Assembly (NCBI GenBank): GCA_946406115.1
Contig: OX291558.1
Coordinates: 16,670,205-16,734,204, forward strand
DNA length: 64,000 bases
DNA from: Apoda limacodes
Lineage: Eukaryota; Arthropoda; Insecta; Lepidoptera; Limacodidae
Reading direction: 5' to 3'
Part shown: positions 33,301-44,562 of the stretch, piece after piece
How the letters are laid out: each line of letters starts with the position of its first letter
How positions within the stretch are numbered: the first letter of the stretch is position 1
Notes under the pieces: model-generated
What the model was told of the DNA's origin: nothing
The model's input: only the letters and a program-made list of their open reading frames with translations
Database searches by the model: none
Translations under genes and position numbers: made by a program

Positions 33301-33815
33301 ACAATTTTGAACATTCGCACAATGTATAATGTATACAAGCTTCCTTAATGCATTTTTTAAATGAATGTGTTAAAAAATATATATTATACATGCCATATCT
33401 ATGGATATATCATAAATGAAACGTCAAAAATCCATTTCTTATTTGACTTGACAGATTCGCTATAAAATCTTATGATTAATTTATACTGTTTTATATTCTC
33501 TTCGTATTTTAATAAAGAAAGATAGATTTGAAAAATTTGTCCTAATCTGAAAAACATTTTTAAACACTCACTAACATAAAAACTTAGTATTACTATCCAT
33601 AAATACATTTTTAGTACAAAACATAAACAACAATTATCGATATAATCAAAAGCAATTCAAATGTATTTAAAATTTCTGTCTAAAAATAATATCGGAAATA
33701 AGTTGAAATCTTATATACTTATTAGTATATTTCAATACAAAAAAGCTTTGAATCCTTCAAGAACAAAACACATAAATATATTAACATTGATAAAATAGTC
33801 CTAAAATGTCTTGTG

Positions 33816-33956
33816 TTGAACAAGTAGTTATCTGACGCTCATTGTACAATTGAGGGTTGTGTGAGCGGCGGGGTGGCCTGCACGCCACTGCTACCTCGTG
33901 CTTGCGGTAGGTACTCCTCATAATCCTATACTGCTGTGTGCGCTTTTTAAGCTGCC
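33816..33956 (+). promoter_or_regulatory. P core, copy P0 (diverged, outside the array)
   Basis: Shares in order with P1 and P3 of the tandem array: GAACAAGTAGTT, GGGTTGT, GCGGCGGGGTGG, CGCCACTG, CTTGCG and TGTGTGCGCTTTT...AAGCT. Spacing between the motifs is largely kept. It lies 7.15 kb before P1, close to the period of the array, but the rest of the unit is not recognisable here. There is no conserved TATAAAG or GTAAG downstream. Function is not known; 'regulatory' is inference from GC-richness and conservation. Confidence 0.5.
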
Positions 33957-34678
33957 CTTTGTTGTTATACGTAATTAAGTACGCAAATAAAGGTGATTTT
34001 AATTAAAATTCATAATTTGAAACAATGGTTACAATACTACAGACAATAACGGTAAATACCTTATTTATTATAATATAAATTAATTATATATATATTAATT
34101 TAAAAACACAATTTTAGAAAAACAGCGTTTATCGAAATATTTCGCTTGTTAGAGCGTGTTCAATCAAAACATAAATAATAATATATAAGTAATATAATAG
34201 TTATAATATAATTTATATAAAATAATAATAATATATCTTAAAGATAATTGATTTATGCGAAGCATATTATATTTATTAGGAGTTACTTAAATTATATTTT
34301 AAATGTGACATAACCTACTTAAAAATCAACATATTAACAAACAAATAATATAATTAAAATACAAACTTAAGTATTATATCAATAAACATAACTCATTCAA
34401 AAAAAATCATCTAAATCTTATATTTAATAACGTCTGTATTCAGAATACATTTTTTGTATGTACCTAATGAATAATACATAGACACATTTTGCGCACCGCT
34501 AGGCCAGGGTCAGACAGTGTTAATGATTTAATAATGTGTGGCCCCGCTTTTTCAAGCGATTAATCTTCTTTTATGGAAACTTAACGCTTGGAACTTATAC
34601 TATTAATTACTTTTTATACTACTAACATTAAAATTATAATTAAACCTGGGTATCAAAATAATTACCACTACATTGAAG
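33957..34678. other. AT-rich DNA without recognised gene
   Basis: Very AT-rich, with TATATA runs near 34080-34100. No unit-like sequence downstream of P0 could be recognised. Confidence 0.5.
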
Positions 34679-34686
34679 GTCCGGAC
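34679..34686. repeat. Target-site duplication, left copy (hAT-like)
   Basis: GTCCGGAC immediately precedes TAGGGTTTCTG. The right copy is GTGCGGAC at 36323-36330 (7 of 8 identical). It fits the nTnnnnAn target preference of hAT elements. Confidence 0.75.
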
Positions 34687-35464
34687 TAGGGTTTCTGCTC
34701 GAGAATTCTCGAACTCGAGAAGACTCGAGAAATCCGTCTTGGTTCGAGACGAGAAAAAAAATCCCGAGCCTCGAGAATTCTCGAGGCACTAATTCAAAGT
34801 ATTAGAGTTAGGTTTTTCCGCGTAAAATTGTCCGCGCTCACTGCTACTACTGCCAGCAAGTTGTTTCACCAACACACACACACAAACACGCCGCGCTTAG
34901 GATTTTCAACTTACGAGCTCAATCAGTGCTAAAGCTATTAAAATCATTTTGAACGACTGATATTGAATTTGTTATAGACAGAATCAGATTCAAACTCTTG
35001 GTTATCTGTTACTATTAGTTTTTAGGATTTAATTTATTGTAATGGTTATTCAAGCAGCTTTCTTTGTTTTGATATCGATCAAAGATAAAGACTGATTAAA
35101 GGATTACTAACTGTAAGTTACTTAATATTGTTACCTACTACAAATTAGTAGAGCCTTATCATTTTCTTCAGAAAGCCTCAGAAGATTACTTATCATATGT
35201 AGATTGACGCAAATTTTAAATAGAAACTCTTAGGGTTGTTGTGGTACCGTACCACCCTTAGTTATCTGTTTACATTAGTTATTTAAGATTTTATTATTGT
35301 GATGTTTTTGGAAGAAGATTTATGTATTTAACCTTAATGATTTAAAAGTTAGAGCTAACAAATACCAATATTATATTATTATTTAGATTAAAAGTAAAAC
35401 AATAGCTTGATTGACGAGAAAATTCGCTGAAGAACTAAGGTTACTGACATAGCTCAATCAGTTT

Positions 35465-35704
35465 GCAATCTGGAGTAGCAATGGGCAGGCCACATTGCTT
35501 GTCGAACCGATAACCGATGGGGAAGAAAGGTTCTCGAGTAGCGACCATGGATCGGAAGACGCAGCGTGGGTCGGCCTCTTACCAGGTGGATAGACGATCT
35601 GTCGCAGAGTCGCAGGAAGCGGATAGCCGCGGGCGGCTCAGGACCGGCTGTTGTGGAGACATATGGGGAAGGCCTACGTTCAGCAGTGGACGTCTTTTGG
35701 CTAA
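35465..35704 (+). pseudogene. RTE-type reverse transcriptase C-terminal relic 3 (inside hAT)
   Basis: Translation in shifting frames gives WAGHIACRTDNRWGRKVLE, stop, RPWIGRRSVGRP, TRWIDDLSQS and finally AYVQQWTSFG before TAA (35702). This is the canonical RTE C-terminus ('GRPxxRWxDDL ... AYVQQWT'). At least two frameshifts. The minus-strand and plus-strand ORFs overlapping it are shadows. Confidence 0.85.
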
Positions 35705-35781
35705 AACGAACGAACAAATAGCTTCATACTAAAGTTTTTTGTTTCTAGATGATTAAGACGCACGCAGATTTTTAGTGTTCC

Positions 35782-35850
35782 TTATCAAAATCAAAATCTT
35801 TTTATTCAAATGGGTTAATAAGAACACTTTCGAATCGTCAAGTAAATTAA
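35782..35850 (-). mobile_element. LINE C 3' end (inside hAT)
   Basis: TATCAAAATCAAAATC-TTTTTATTCAAAT...CACTTTCGAATCGTC is the reverse complement of the LINE C 3' end at 15267-15347 (TGACGATTCAAAAGTG...GAATAAAA...TTTGACTTTGAC). Only the last 70 bases are recognised. Confidence 0.65.
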
Positions 35851-36322
35851 CTACAACTAGCTTTACAAACTAATTACAATACTGTTTTATTGCGTGCGTC
35901 CAATAGGCATAAAATTATAGTGTATCAACTAATCAATACAGGTTTGTATTGAAACACTAAATAAACAAGATTTACAATGTAAATAGTTTGATTTAAAAAA
36001 AAACCAATCAATATTAAGGTAATATTTCAATTGCATATTGTTTTTCAGATTGCATATCACCATGAGATACGTTAATTAAGTCTTCAATTATTCTTCTAAG
36101 TATTAAGATTTTTTTATTATGTGTAAGAAGATTTTTATGTTTCGTTTCTTTTAAGTAAGTGCAGTTGGGGGTAATAAAAATATTTTCCTTTCGTGATTAT
36201 TTTAAGCTTTATCTTTAAATTTTATAACCAATTTATAAGTCTTCTTTGAAAGCCTCGAGACTCGAAAAGACTCGAGAATTTGGCCTCGAGAACGAAAGTA
36301 GTTCGAGAAATCAGAAACCCTA

Positions 36323-36330
36323 GTGCGGAC
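36323..36330. repeat. Target-site duplication, right copy (hAT-like)
   Basis: GTGCGGAC directly follows AGAAACCCTA. It pairs with GTCCGGAC at 34679-34686. Confidence 0.75.
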
Positions 36331-36373
36331 GTATGAAGGCTAGTTACATGAATAAATATATAATTTTGTTACA

Positions 36374-36440
36374 GATCTGGCACCATGCGATTTCTTTATA
36401 CTAAAATATAATGGAGAATAATTCGAAATGCAGTAAATAA
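36374..36440 (+). pseudogene. Mariner transposase relic 1 (internally deleted)
   Basis: GATCTGGCACCATGCGATTT encodes DLAPCDFF, the third-catalytic-residue neighbourhood of mariner transposases. Only 13 bases later, AATGGAGAATAATTCGAAATGCAG-TAA (36410-36436) corresponds to the extreme C-terminus (NGE-FE-Q-stop), so about 300 bases between them are deleted. The following bases (ACATGTGAATTGTTTAA) resemble those after relic 2. Confidence 0.65.
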
Positions 36441-36480
36441 TTACAGTAACATTACATGTGAATTGTTTAATTAATAAGTT

Positions 36481-37845
36481 ACGCAAAACTTTCTGTGTAC
36501 CCTACGTACATTATTTTTTTTTCAACACATTATCATAAAGTATGCTTTTTACTGCACCGTTTTCAGCTTTTTAATAGCAACCATTACGCACAATGATAAT
36601 CATGCCTATGTACTTAGTTCTTATTTTTGGACATATAAATCCAACATTTTTGTTAAAATGTTTCAAAACTATTAGATTCTATTAAATATCAAGTTTTTAC
36701 AATATTTAAACACTATTTATGTATTTAATGTACTTCAAGTGTGTTGAAAACAGTCGTATGATACTCGTCAGCTCTGCTTAATACACACTCAGCTGAATTA
36801 CGCACACGCCTACCCAGATCTTCTACATCCTCGTCTGTAATAAGCAGCCTAGCTCACTTGTATAATTATCTACTGATACAATATTTTTCATCCCATCTAT
36901 TCAAAGGACGTTGATTGGTTCGCCACAAGGCGGGAACAAAGTGCATGTTTGTATCCGGTTTCGAAGCGGGTTGTAAATAATTTTGATCGATTTCTGATAT
37001 AAAAATTGAAGTGTGACCTTGTTTTCTACTCTTTTCAACAATAGCTTAAGAAATATAACATTTCAAAACTGTAAAAATGATTCTAATGTGAATCTATTTT
37101 TTGAAAAATTCCTTTTCTTTAAAAATTAATTATACTTTTTATTAATATAATTTGTTTTCATGAGTTGTGTCTTGCACTGCCTCTTATTTCTTTTTCATAG
37201 AGGGGGATGAAAAGTAGAGTGTCAGTCGGTCACAAAATATTTTAGCTCTTGTGACCCTCACTATATACTCAGAATTCTACTTTAGAATCCTTTGCAACGT
37301 TCTGGATTCAAAATTACGCCCTTATCATAATAATACTAATGACTCCTTGTAATACAATCTACTATTAACCTATTAGAACTCCATCAAATCTCATTACTGC
37401 CCGCGTATTACAGAAAAGACGCAGTTTGCTCCTCCCTAAAATGAACCAATTAACGTTTTTCTAATAGATGGAATGAAAAATTCGATTAAATCCTATTGTT
37501 TTCAATTTTATTTCCTTACTCAAATACATCACCTCAGCCAACACGTAATCCTAAACTAATATAAACACCAACACCTTTGTGGCATCGACGTTGAAACTCT
37601 GAATCTCTCATTTAATATGCAAACGTGTTGTTGATTGTAATCCCAAAAACCAACATACGGTCACATGAAAAATAATTACCTACAAATAGATTATTTTGCA
37701 TAAGGGGATGATAAGGAGAAAATAACTAACAAGAGGTTATTTAGAAGCCGCCCATATTACACACATTGTTTTTCATCACAGTTGCAGGTAAATAACCGTT
37801 TTCCTATATAAACATGGATACATTGTTACATGGCGAAATGAAAGC
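36481..37845. other. AT-rich DNA without recognised gene
   Basis: About 1.4 kb with no coding homology, RNA gene or repeat landmark recognised. Confidence 0.5.
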
Positions 37846-37849
37846 AACA

Positions 37850-38330
37850 GTCTTCTGTTTGGGTGTTCGAAGGTGACAGCAAACGAACAAATTGAGGCAG
37901 GCGAGAAACGTACGCAAAAAACGGACGAGTCCTGTCTGCACGATCCCACTTGAAGGACAAAAGACAGTTAATGTTGAATGGAAATCAACTGTTTGCCTAG
38001 TTTTTTTGACATAAAATAAGAGAAAAACGACCTAGAAGTCGCATCCTATTGCACCATGATAATGCTTCGGCGCACACGGCGAACAAGATAAAGTAATTTT
38101 TGGCCACCATGAGATTTTTTTATTTTTCCAAAAATTAAAGATTTGATAAGAGGTGTGACATTTACTGCCGCAAGAGGTCGTGATAGCTTTTAACCGGCAC
38201 CTGAAAAATATCCCCTTAGAGAAATGGTCCTCATGTTTTCAAAAATGGTTTGACCGAATGAAAAAGTGTTTAAAATGTAATGGAAAATTCTTCGAAAAGC
38301 AGTAAATATATTGCTTTACACGTAAATTGT
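37850..38330 (+). pseudogene. Mariner transposase relic 2 (C-terminal half)
   Basis: Across frames the translation follows a mariner transposase: WVFEGDSKRT (second catalytic Asp region, near 37860), TIPLEGQKTVNVEWKSTVC (37945-38000), HPIAPC / HHDNASAHTANK (38050-38090), FGHHEIFLF, then a segment ending near KWFDRMKKCLKCNGKFFEKQ with a stop at about 38303. The NDASxH block and the C-terminal 'GKFFEKQ' are clear. Stops and frameshifts throughout; the N-terminal DNA-binding half and both TIRs were not found. Confidence 0.8.
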
Positions 38331-38720
38331 TTTATAAATGAGCAACGTACTCCAGCAGGTATTGCACGGAGACTCCCCTCAAATTGTTATTTTTTGATTT
38401 TATTATTGTTAAAAAAAATTGCCATAATAATACACATTCTGTATAAGTTCCACGCTCCTACCAACTCTAGCGTAAAAGATAGAGAACTTTTAAGTCGGTT
38501 GGAAAGACAGACTAACAGACAGCGTAAGTTTAGTAATGGGCATCTTCCGCAGCTTTTGGGCTCGGAACACCAAAAAAATAAACAACAAAATTTTGAATTT
38601 AATGAAAACTAAATTGTAAATGTTAAAAGGTCGAACAAGCGTAGATTGACGCTACCATTCGATAAATTATTAATAAGTTATTGTTTGCTTTCAATTAAAT
38701 AAATAAATGAAACTTAAGAC
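38331..38720. other. Spacer between mariner relic and tandem array
   Basis: No gene. It forms the left flank of the first array unit; the exact left edge of homology to the other units could not be fixed and may lie somewhat upstream of 38721. Confidence 0.4.
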
Positions 38721-38874
38721 GTTGGTGCTAAGCCGTGTGAAACACACTTTTAATTCTGAGGCCATGGCTATACCAATGCGAGGACAATGTCGTCTGAAGC
38801 CTGCTGACCTGAATTTGCAGACCTATATTGTTCCTTTGTCATTAGAAATCGTTAAAAGACATCGTTTTTTCTAA
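38721..38874 (+). repeat. Block C, unit 1
   Basis: GTTGGTGCTAAG, ACACACTTTTAA, CGTCTGAAGC, GACCTGAATTTGCAGACCT and ATTGTTCCTTTGTCA are shared with 44629 and 50897. Roughly three quarters identical to the other two, which are much closer to each other. TTTGCAG|ACCT resembles a splice acceptor. Confidence 0.8.
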
Positions 38875-39374
38875 CGCATCTGTATAGCTATTTTAAGACC
38901 ATGCACCAACGTATTGAAACGCCAGTTATTATTCAGATGAAGCAACTTGTATACCATGTGCTCTTGAAGGTACTTTAATTTGGACTCTTTTGTTTTATCT
39001 TGTATTCATAGCACATCAATAATGGCTTAACTAACCCCTTAAGATACCTAAGCCGTAAAAAATGTCTTTAGGTTTGTAGCTCTTTTCTCTCTGTGTCTCT
39101 AGCAGAACTAATATAATAGCATAATATAAATAAATTAATAGCAACCTATTAAGATTATTGTTTTTCAATTTAAATTGACGTTTATTATTTGAGCATTTTA
39201 AGAAAATCATCCATAAAAATGTTAGTAATGTGGTAAGATAATAGATGAAGTTTGTATGGAAATTTTGTTATTTATGACGTTAATTTACAGGCTGACTTAC
39301 GTATCACATAGCTCCCAACCGTTGCCACGCAGAATCGTCATACTTATACTTTGATATAGTGAGCTTCTCGCAAG

Positions 39375-39670
39375 CCTTCATACGTCCCCACTGTTGGAGC
39401 ACGGCCTTCCCGATGGCGAGGGTGATTTGTGCCATAGTCCACACGCGGGCCCAGTGCGGATTGTGGACTTCAAATACGTCTTTTTTTTTCTTGACGTATG
39501 CAGGTTTCCTCACTTTGTTTTCCTTCACCGAAAAGCCAGTGGTGTGAATAAATAAATTAGTGCACTTCAGAAATTAAGAAAAGACTCATTGGTACACGCT
39601 GACCCGGGGTTCGAACCTCCGCCACTTGGGACGTGAAGTGAAATTTAAACCCCTCGACCACCACCGACTA
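39375..39670 (-). mobile_element. SINE family 2, copy 2 (in U1)
   Basis: Minus-strand order: box-B-like GGAGGTTCGAACCCCGGGTC, body CACAATCCGCACTGGGCCCG, end CCAACAGTGGGGACG. No counterpart at this site in U2 or U3, so it inserted after the duplications. Confidence 0.7.
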
Positions 39671-39964
39671 GTGATTTTCGTAGTATGAATTTTCAATGGT
39701 GGTTTGTTTTTACTTGTCAGCATTCCGCGCTGCTATTCAGAACAGCTGATTTTTGAATTTTTCCTTTGGTTCATTAAATTTTTTAAAATACTTATACTAG
39801 TTTTTTTACTATACTAGTGCGCAATAGTAATTTTCAAGCCATGCTTACTGCATTGAAATGTGATACTTTTCGAGGAATAAAATTAAATTGTGTTTGTCAA
39901 AAAGTGACAAAACATCTGAAAGAATTTTAATAAGGGAACTTGCTTTGTACTTAGATACGTATCT

Positions 39965-40253
39965 TCATAATTTCTGGTACGTCTTCATCATACTTTAGTC
40001 ACAGCCAATTAAAAATTGAAAAAAAACATTGGTTTTTACGGAACGCTTCTTTCTTTTATAAAACAATTATAACTCAGGATTTCTTTTAATTTGGATTCTA
40101 CTGTATATACAGAAATCATATTTAATATTAAAGGGTTTTACTTTTTTTCATTTCCATCTCAAAATTATCTTGAAATACGTCTAAAAGATAAGTTATTTAA
40201 TTAACCAAAGTTGTTAGACAATAGCGCGTGGAGCTTATAAGATTTTTTTGCCA
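39965..40253 (+). repeat. Direct repeat a (289 bp) within U1
   Basis: The segment TCATAATTTCTGGTACGTCT ... GCTTATAAGATTT is repeated at 41484-41773, about 94% identical by eye. The two copies flank P1. The a copy sits at the position equivalent to the related, diverged sequences of U2 and U3, so copy b is the derived one. Confidence 0.9.
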
Positions 40254-40954
40254 AAATTTTTTGAAAAGAAGTTAATCAGTGTAAGATTTTTTTTATCTAA
40301 CTGTAATTCAATTACATTCTTTTCCCCTTCGGCAGGGTAAGGACTACATCCTGAGGAACACAATCTTTACATTTAAGTCGGATCTATTGCACAGATCCAG
40401 AGCAAAAATACATGCCAAAAATTGTAACTTAGGTAATAAAGACTCTTAATTCTTTTAATGGCGCTACTACGAATGAAAAGTGAAAATCTTATTTTCGCGC
40501 ATTTCTGTAGAAGACCATTTGTCCAAAAAGCTATTAAAACCAAGATATTTTAAAATGTGTACTAAAGAGTACTTACCAGAAGTGTGTTGGTCGGCTTACA
40601 CTAAGTTTCAGCAAGGTTTGAATTAACAATGAAGTTAATTAATATCTATAAATAAAAGATAATTCCTTGGACGTCAACATTAAAGATACAACATATAAAT
40701 AGGTAAAGGGATAAAAATCATACAAGTTTTCAAAAAACAGAGTACGTAGTGCTTGATACCATCATAGTGTTTATAACGACACTCTGTCTTGATGATTTTC
40801 CTAAGTATGTGAAATTTAAAGTTCCTCTTAAAAATTTACAATAACTACAAATAGCATCACCAAATCACTACCAACACTTTTAACGAAAGTAATAAAAAAA
40901 ACCCACAAAAATGAAAACACTACAATTTTAGCCCACAAACGATGTTTTAGAGAT

Positions 40955-41120
40955 CAACAAGTGGTTTTCCAAGGTTAGTGACGCGAGCCGGGATTGTAAG
41001 TGCTCGCGGCGGGATGGTTCGCCCGCCACTGCCTCGAGCTTGCGTTACTGAATCATGAGCTTTGCGTCTGTGTGCGCTTTCAAAGCTTCGTCTACGACAC
41101 ATATCGTTGTGCGAGTGCTA
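40955..41120 (+). promoter_or_regulatory. P core, copy P1
   Basis: A GC-rich block in AT-rich DNA: AACAAGTGGTT, ACGCGAGCCGGGATTGTAAG, TGCTCGCGGCGGGATGGTTC, GCCCGCCACTGCC, GAGCTTGCGTTACTG and TGTGTGCGCTTTCAAAGCTT. GGCGGG (41008-41013) can pair with CCCGCC (41022-41027). TTGTAAGT resembles a splice donor but is not kept in P0 or P2. Followed by TATAAAG at 41125 and a GTAAG donor-like site at 41207. Conserved with P3 over about 165 bp. A promoter or insulator is a guess. Confidence 0.5.
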
Positions 41121-41124
41121 CATT

Positions 41125-41211
41125 TATAAAGTCATGAACCTGTAGTTACGTAAATGTTTGTTAATTTTTGCATGTAATATAACACACTTATAGGTACGGA
41201 ACGTGGGTAAG
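41125..41211 (+). promoter_or_regulatory. TATAAAG and GTAAG pair, unit 1
   Basis: TATAAAG at 41125-41131, with GTGG|GTAAGCCC (donor GT at 41207) 82 bases on. The same pair occurs in U2 and U3 with spacings of 84 and 81. If used, it would give a leader exon of about 50 bases starting some 30 bases after the TATA. Confidence 0.4.
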
Positions 41212-41483
41212 CCCGAAATTATAATTTATATTAAAATGACTCGCTGAACTGTATGTGTCTTCTTTGTGTATAAAGAGATGTGTTTTCCGTGTGTTTGACA
41301 CTCGACTCTTGCGGAGCTTTCTGTATTTGTAGATAGGATTCAGCGCTTGGTTAAATGAATAGATATCAATAAAATATGAATATTTTTACCCAACCAAGTT
41401 TTTAGGTCCTAAGCTATTTACAATTACAAGGTGTCCTTAGAGAACTAACTAAAGAGAAAAAATAACGAGATGTTTTGTTATCC

Positions 41484-41773
41484 TCATAATTTCTGGTACG
41501 TCTTCATCATATTTTAGTCACAGCCAATAAAAAATTGAAAAAAAACATTGGTTTTTACGGAACGCTTCTTTCTTTTATTAAACAAGTATAACAAAGGATT
41601 TCTTTTAATTTGGATTGTGCTGTATATTCAGAAATCATATTTAAAATTAAAGGGTTTTACTTTTTTTTATTTCCATCCCAAAATTATCTTGAAATACGTC
41701 TAGAAGATAAGTTATTTAATTAACTAAAGTTGTTAGACAATAGTGCGTGAAGCTTATAAGATTTTCTTGCCAT
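41484..41773 (+). repeat. Direct repeat b (290 bp) within U1
   Basis: Second copy of 39965-40253, on the other side of P1, same orientation. The two hydrophobic ORFs just downstream (41743-41950) begin in its end and show no domain. Confidence 0.9.
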
Positions 41774-42118
41774 TTTTTTTTTCTTTTGTTGATTTTGGAC
41801 ATTTGCAGGGCCCTTATTACTCATATTCATACAAATGGAATTTCAAAAAAAGCAAAACGTACAGCCATATTAACTGTGTTTATCTATCATATATATATAA
41901 AAATGGATCTAATTTATATGGTTTTGATTGTTTTAGATAATAAGCCTTAAAGATAGTTATGTACTTCTAGATTATAAAAAAATTATAGGTCTTATGTCAA
42001 AATTCAGGTAGGAATCAGGGTAACACGGTTGTATGGGGAAAAGCAAACTGATATTTTCTCTTAACGATAATTTTAACAATGAAAAGGTTAAGACTAAGTA
42101 ACGCTCAATAAAGATACT

Positions 42119-42310
42119 AGAAAGAAACGAAAAGTAATCAGAAGCTGTTACAGGTAATAGAAGTTTGACATGATATTAATCATTAAGCCAGTATAGCGAA
42201 CATCGCTTAACCAAATTACCGTTTAGGAAACATCAGTTTGCCTTCAATTGCCGATACCTGTGATGTTACCGATATCTCTGGACTTACAGATCAAGGTTAA
42301 ATAGATATGT
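42119..42310 (+). repeat. Block B, unit 1
   Basis: AGTAATCAGAAGCTGTTACAG, GTATAGCGAACATCGCTTA, GGAAACATCAGTTTGCCTTC, TTGCCGATACCTGTGATGTT and CTGGACTTACAGATCAAGG are conserved in U2 (47709) and U3 (55285). No open frame runs through all three. Confidence 0.8.
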
Positions 42311-43084
42311 AGTGCTGAATGTATTTATCACTGTTAAATTTACTTTGAAACTGGCCCTTTCGTTTTTGCTTTTGTTTTATTGTTGTTCATTTTTCTTTTT
42401 TCTAAACTTTTTATTGTTTAACGTAAAAACGTTTTTAAAATAAGTTTTTTTTTGTTCTCCATTAAATATTTGCAATTTTTTACACATAAAATAACTCTAT
42501 ATTTGCCATTATTTTTGTTGTACTAGTGTATGTAATAGTTCAACATCTATATTATTCTATTATCCATTAAATCTTTTGAAATTGTTAACAATATTTTTAA
42601 ATTACACCATTTTTCTTTTGTCAGCCAAGCGTTGTAAAACTTCCCTTTCAAATTGTCTTAGTTATTTTCAACGATCTTTAAGGGTCGAAACTAAATTGGT
42701 CTTGTTAGTTTTTACTGTTTTTACCTTGTTCGACATCGGTCGCTGGAGCGTGCGTGATGTGAATTAACATGTTACATTTTTATTATTAATAGGTACCTAA
42801 ATTCCGACTCACACTTTAATTTGCTATCGAGTTACAGTTTAGCTAGTTTTACAAATATTTAATAAACACCAGCTACAGTGAAATTCCATATTCATTCCTT
42901 TTTGACAACTTGTCAAATTATATATATTTGATTTAAATTTTCAACTACAACAAAAAATATAATGTTTTTTTGAATTGAACTAAGATAAATTTATGTATTT
43001 TAAGTAAGCTTCTCAACGAGTTATATAAGAATATTGTAACAACTAAATTTAAATAACTATAAAAATATATAACTAACCTTATTT

Positions 43085-43290
43085 AAGTGTGTATGTTTAT
43101 TTGTGTGTTTGTTTATTATCGCTTAGGGTCACAACGGAGATATTAATTTTAGTTGATTTTGATACATACAAAGTGGAAAAGATGGAGAAGGACATAGGCT
43201 TTTAACCTACAAATTCAGATAATACCGCGGGAAAAACTATCCCTATATATAATGGAATTTAGCGCGAGCGCAGACGGAGGCAAAACCTAG
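43085..43290 (+). mobile_element. Helitron-like element in U1
   Basis: GTTTATTATCGCTTAGGGTC, GATGGAGAAGGACATAGGC, TACCGCGGGAAAAACTATCC, GCGCGAGCGCAGACGGAGGC and terminal CTAG at 43287-43290. An allelic copy lies at the same unit position in U2 (49110-49438), so insertion preceded the U1/U2 duplication. Confidence 0.75.
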
Positions 43291-44027
43291 TGATTATAAA
43301 GTTCAAAAATTAAAATAAATTATTTTTTTATTGTGTCCGATGGAAATATTCTTTGGTACTGCATTAATCCTTAGTGAGAAAAGGAAAACAACTGATTAAA
43401 TACACTTGCAAAAAACAAAACCCTACTAAAACGGCATTTTGATCTTTATTTAATATTCTGAGGTCGTCAAATAATTTTATCGAAAACCAAAAAAGAGTTT
43501 ATCGTATATTCACCTTAAATTCTTTGTTATTTTAGTATATATTAATTAGACGTCATATGACATACAGTTGATCGAAAAACACCCTATTTATTTAAATACG
43601 ATGAGCAATTCAGAAGTTATACGGGAACAGATGAACATGACATGACAAGCATTAAGAGTCTGCAAAAATCATAATATGTCGGGTAAAAACTGTTTCATTT
43701 TTGTCTAATGTGCTCGTGTCCCGTAATTATAAAATCAGAACTGACATCACGCGATATGAAAAGAGAAAATAACTTTCTCTTCTCCGTTCGATAGAACTTT
43801 TAGTCTTTATTGATTAAGGTAAATAATAAAAAAACTACAATAATTGAGTTAGTAGGCTTTAGAAAAACTAGAATCCTTTAAAAAATAAGTTGATTCTTGC
43901 GTTAAATACTTATAATTTTGAAGTGATTATAAACAAGCTGTAAGTCCGCCAAAGAAATCAAAAATAGGAAAATCTTAAGTAAAAATGGGATTGAATGTGA
44001 CAAATAAACAGTTTGTACAAAATATTG

Positions 44028-44255
44028 ATCCCCTCGAGACTCAATTGGTAGAAAAGCTGCTTGCTATGCGCGGGTTTGATCCCATTTTCCGAACATTTAG
44101 GTAAAGAAAATTTGTAAATGTCTTCAGTCTGGGTGTTTCCCATGCATTATATATATATATATATATAAAGTATTGAGCATTCTTTAGCTCTCGGTAATCA
44201 TAATACAAGTTTTCTTAGTTCAATAAAGAAAAAGAACCAAATTCGGATTACAATG
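44028..44255 (+). mobile_element. tRNA-headed SINE at the U1/U2 junction
   Basis: Box-A-like CAATTGGTAGAAAAGC, box-B-like GGGTTTGATCCC (44071), body AATGTCTTCAGTCTGGGTGTTT and a (TA)n stretch at 44148-44167, then the tail ATACAAGTTTTCTTAGTT. A 3' remnant of the same SINE is at the matching place at the U2/U3 junction (50690-50775), so the insertion is older than that duplication. Confidence 0.7.
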
Positions 44256-44275
44256 AAAACTAAATCGTTAATATA

Positions 44276-44562
44276 ATCGGCCAAGTGCGAGTCGGACTCG
44301 CGCACGAAGGGTTCCGTACCATTATCTACAAAAACGAGTAAAAGAATCACGTATGTTGTATGGGATTTTATGTATTTATTTTTTTCTGTTTTTTAGTATA
44401 GCGGCAACAGAAATACATCTTCTGTGAAATTTTCAACTGTCTAACTATAACGGTTCATGAGATACAGCCTGGTGACAGACGGACGGACGGACGGACGGAC
44501 GGCCGGACAGCGAAGCCTTAGTAATAGGGTTCCTAATTACCTTTCAGGTACGGAACCCTGAA
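44276..44562 (+). mobile_element. GTACGGAACC-type element, copy B
   Basis: It starts TCGGCCAAGTGCGAGTCGGA, has GGTTCCGTACC, ATAGCGGCAACAGAAATACA and a (GACG)n tract (44479-44502), and ends GGTACGGAACCCTG. The site is empty at the U2/U3 junction (TTAATATAA|AAAAGGCC near 50810), which fixes both ends and shows insertion after duplication. Confidence 0.85.
44479..44510. repeat. (GACG)n microsatellite
   Basis: GACGGACGGACGGACGGACG plus flanking variants, an internal part of copy B. Copies A, C and D have shorter versions. Confidence 0.85.

Larger units (their letters stand above)
34687..36322. mobile_element. Non-autonomous hAT-like element, 1.6 kb
   Basis: The left end TAGGGTTTCTGCTCGAGAA and right end (reversed) TAGGGTTTCTGATTTCTCGA form an 11-bp perfect terminal inverted repeat flanked by an 8-bp duplication. 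Both subterminal regions (34700-34790 and 36250-36315) are packed with CTCGAGAA/TTCTCGAG motifs, including the palindrome CTCGAGAATTCTCGAG at 34773, as hAT subterminal transposase sites often are. No hAT transposase (no RRE or hATC dimerisation segment) is encoded. The interior instead contains an RTE relic (35465-35704) and a LINE C 3' end (35782-35850). Confidence 0.8.

Noticed and set aside
44028..44100. Functional tRNA gene
   Set aside because: The boxes are present but the stems do not close and a SINE body and tail follow.
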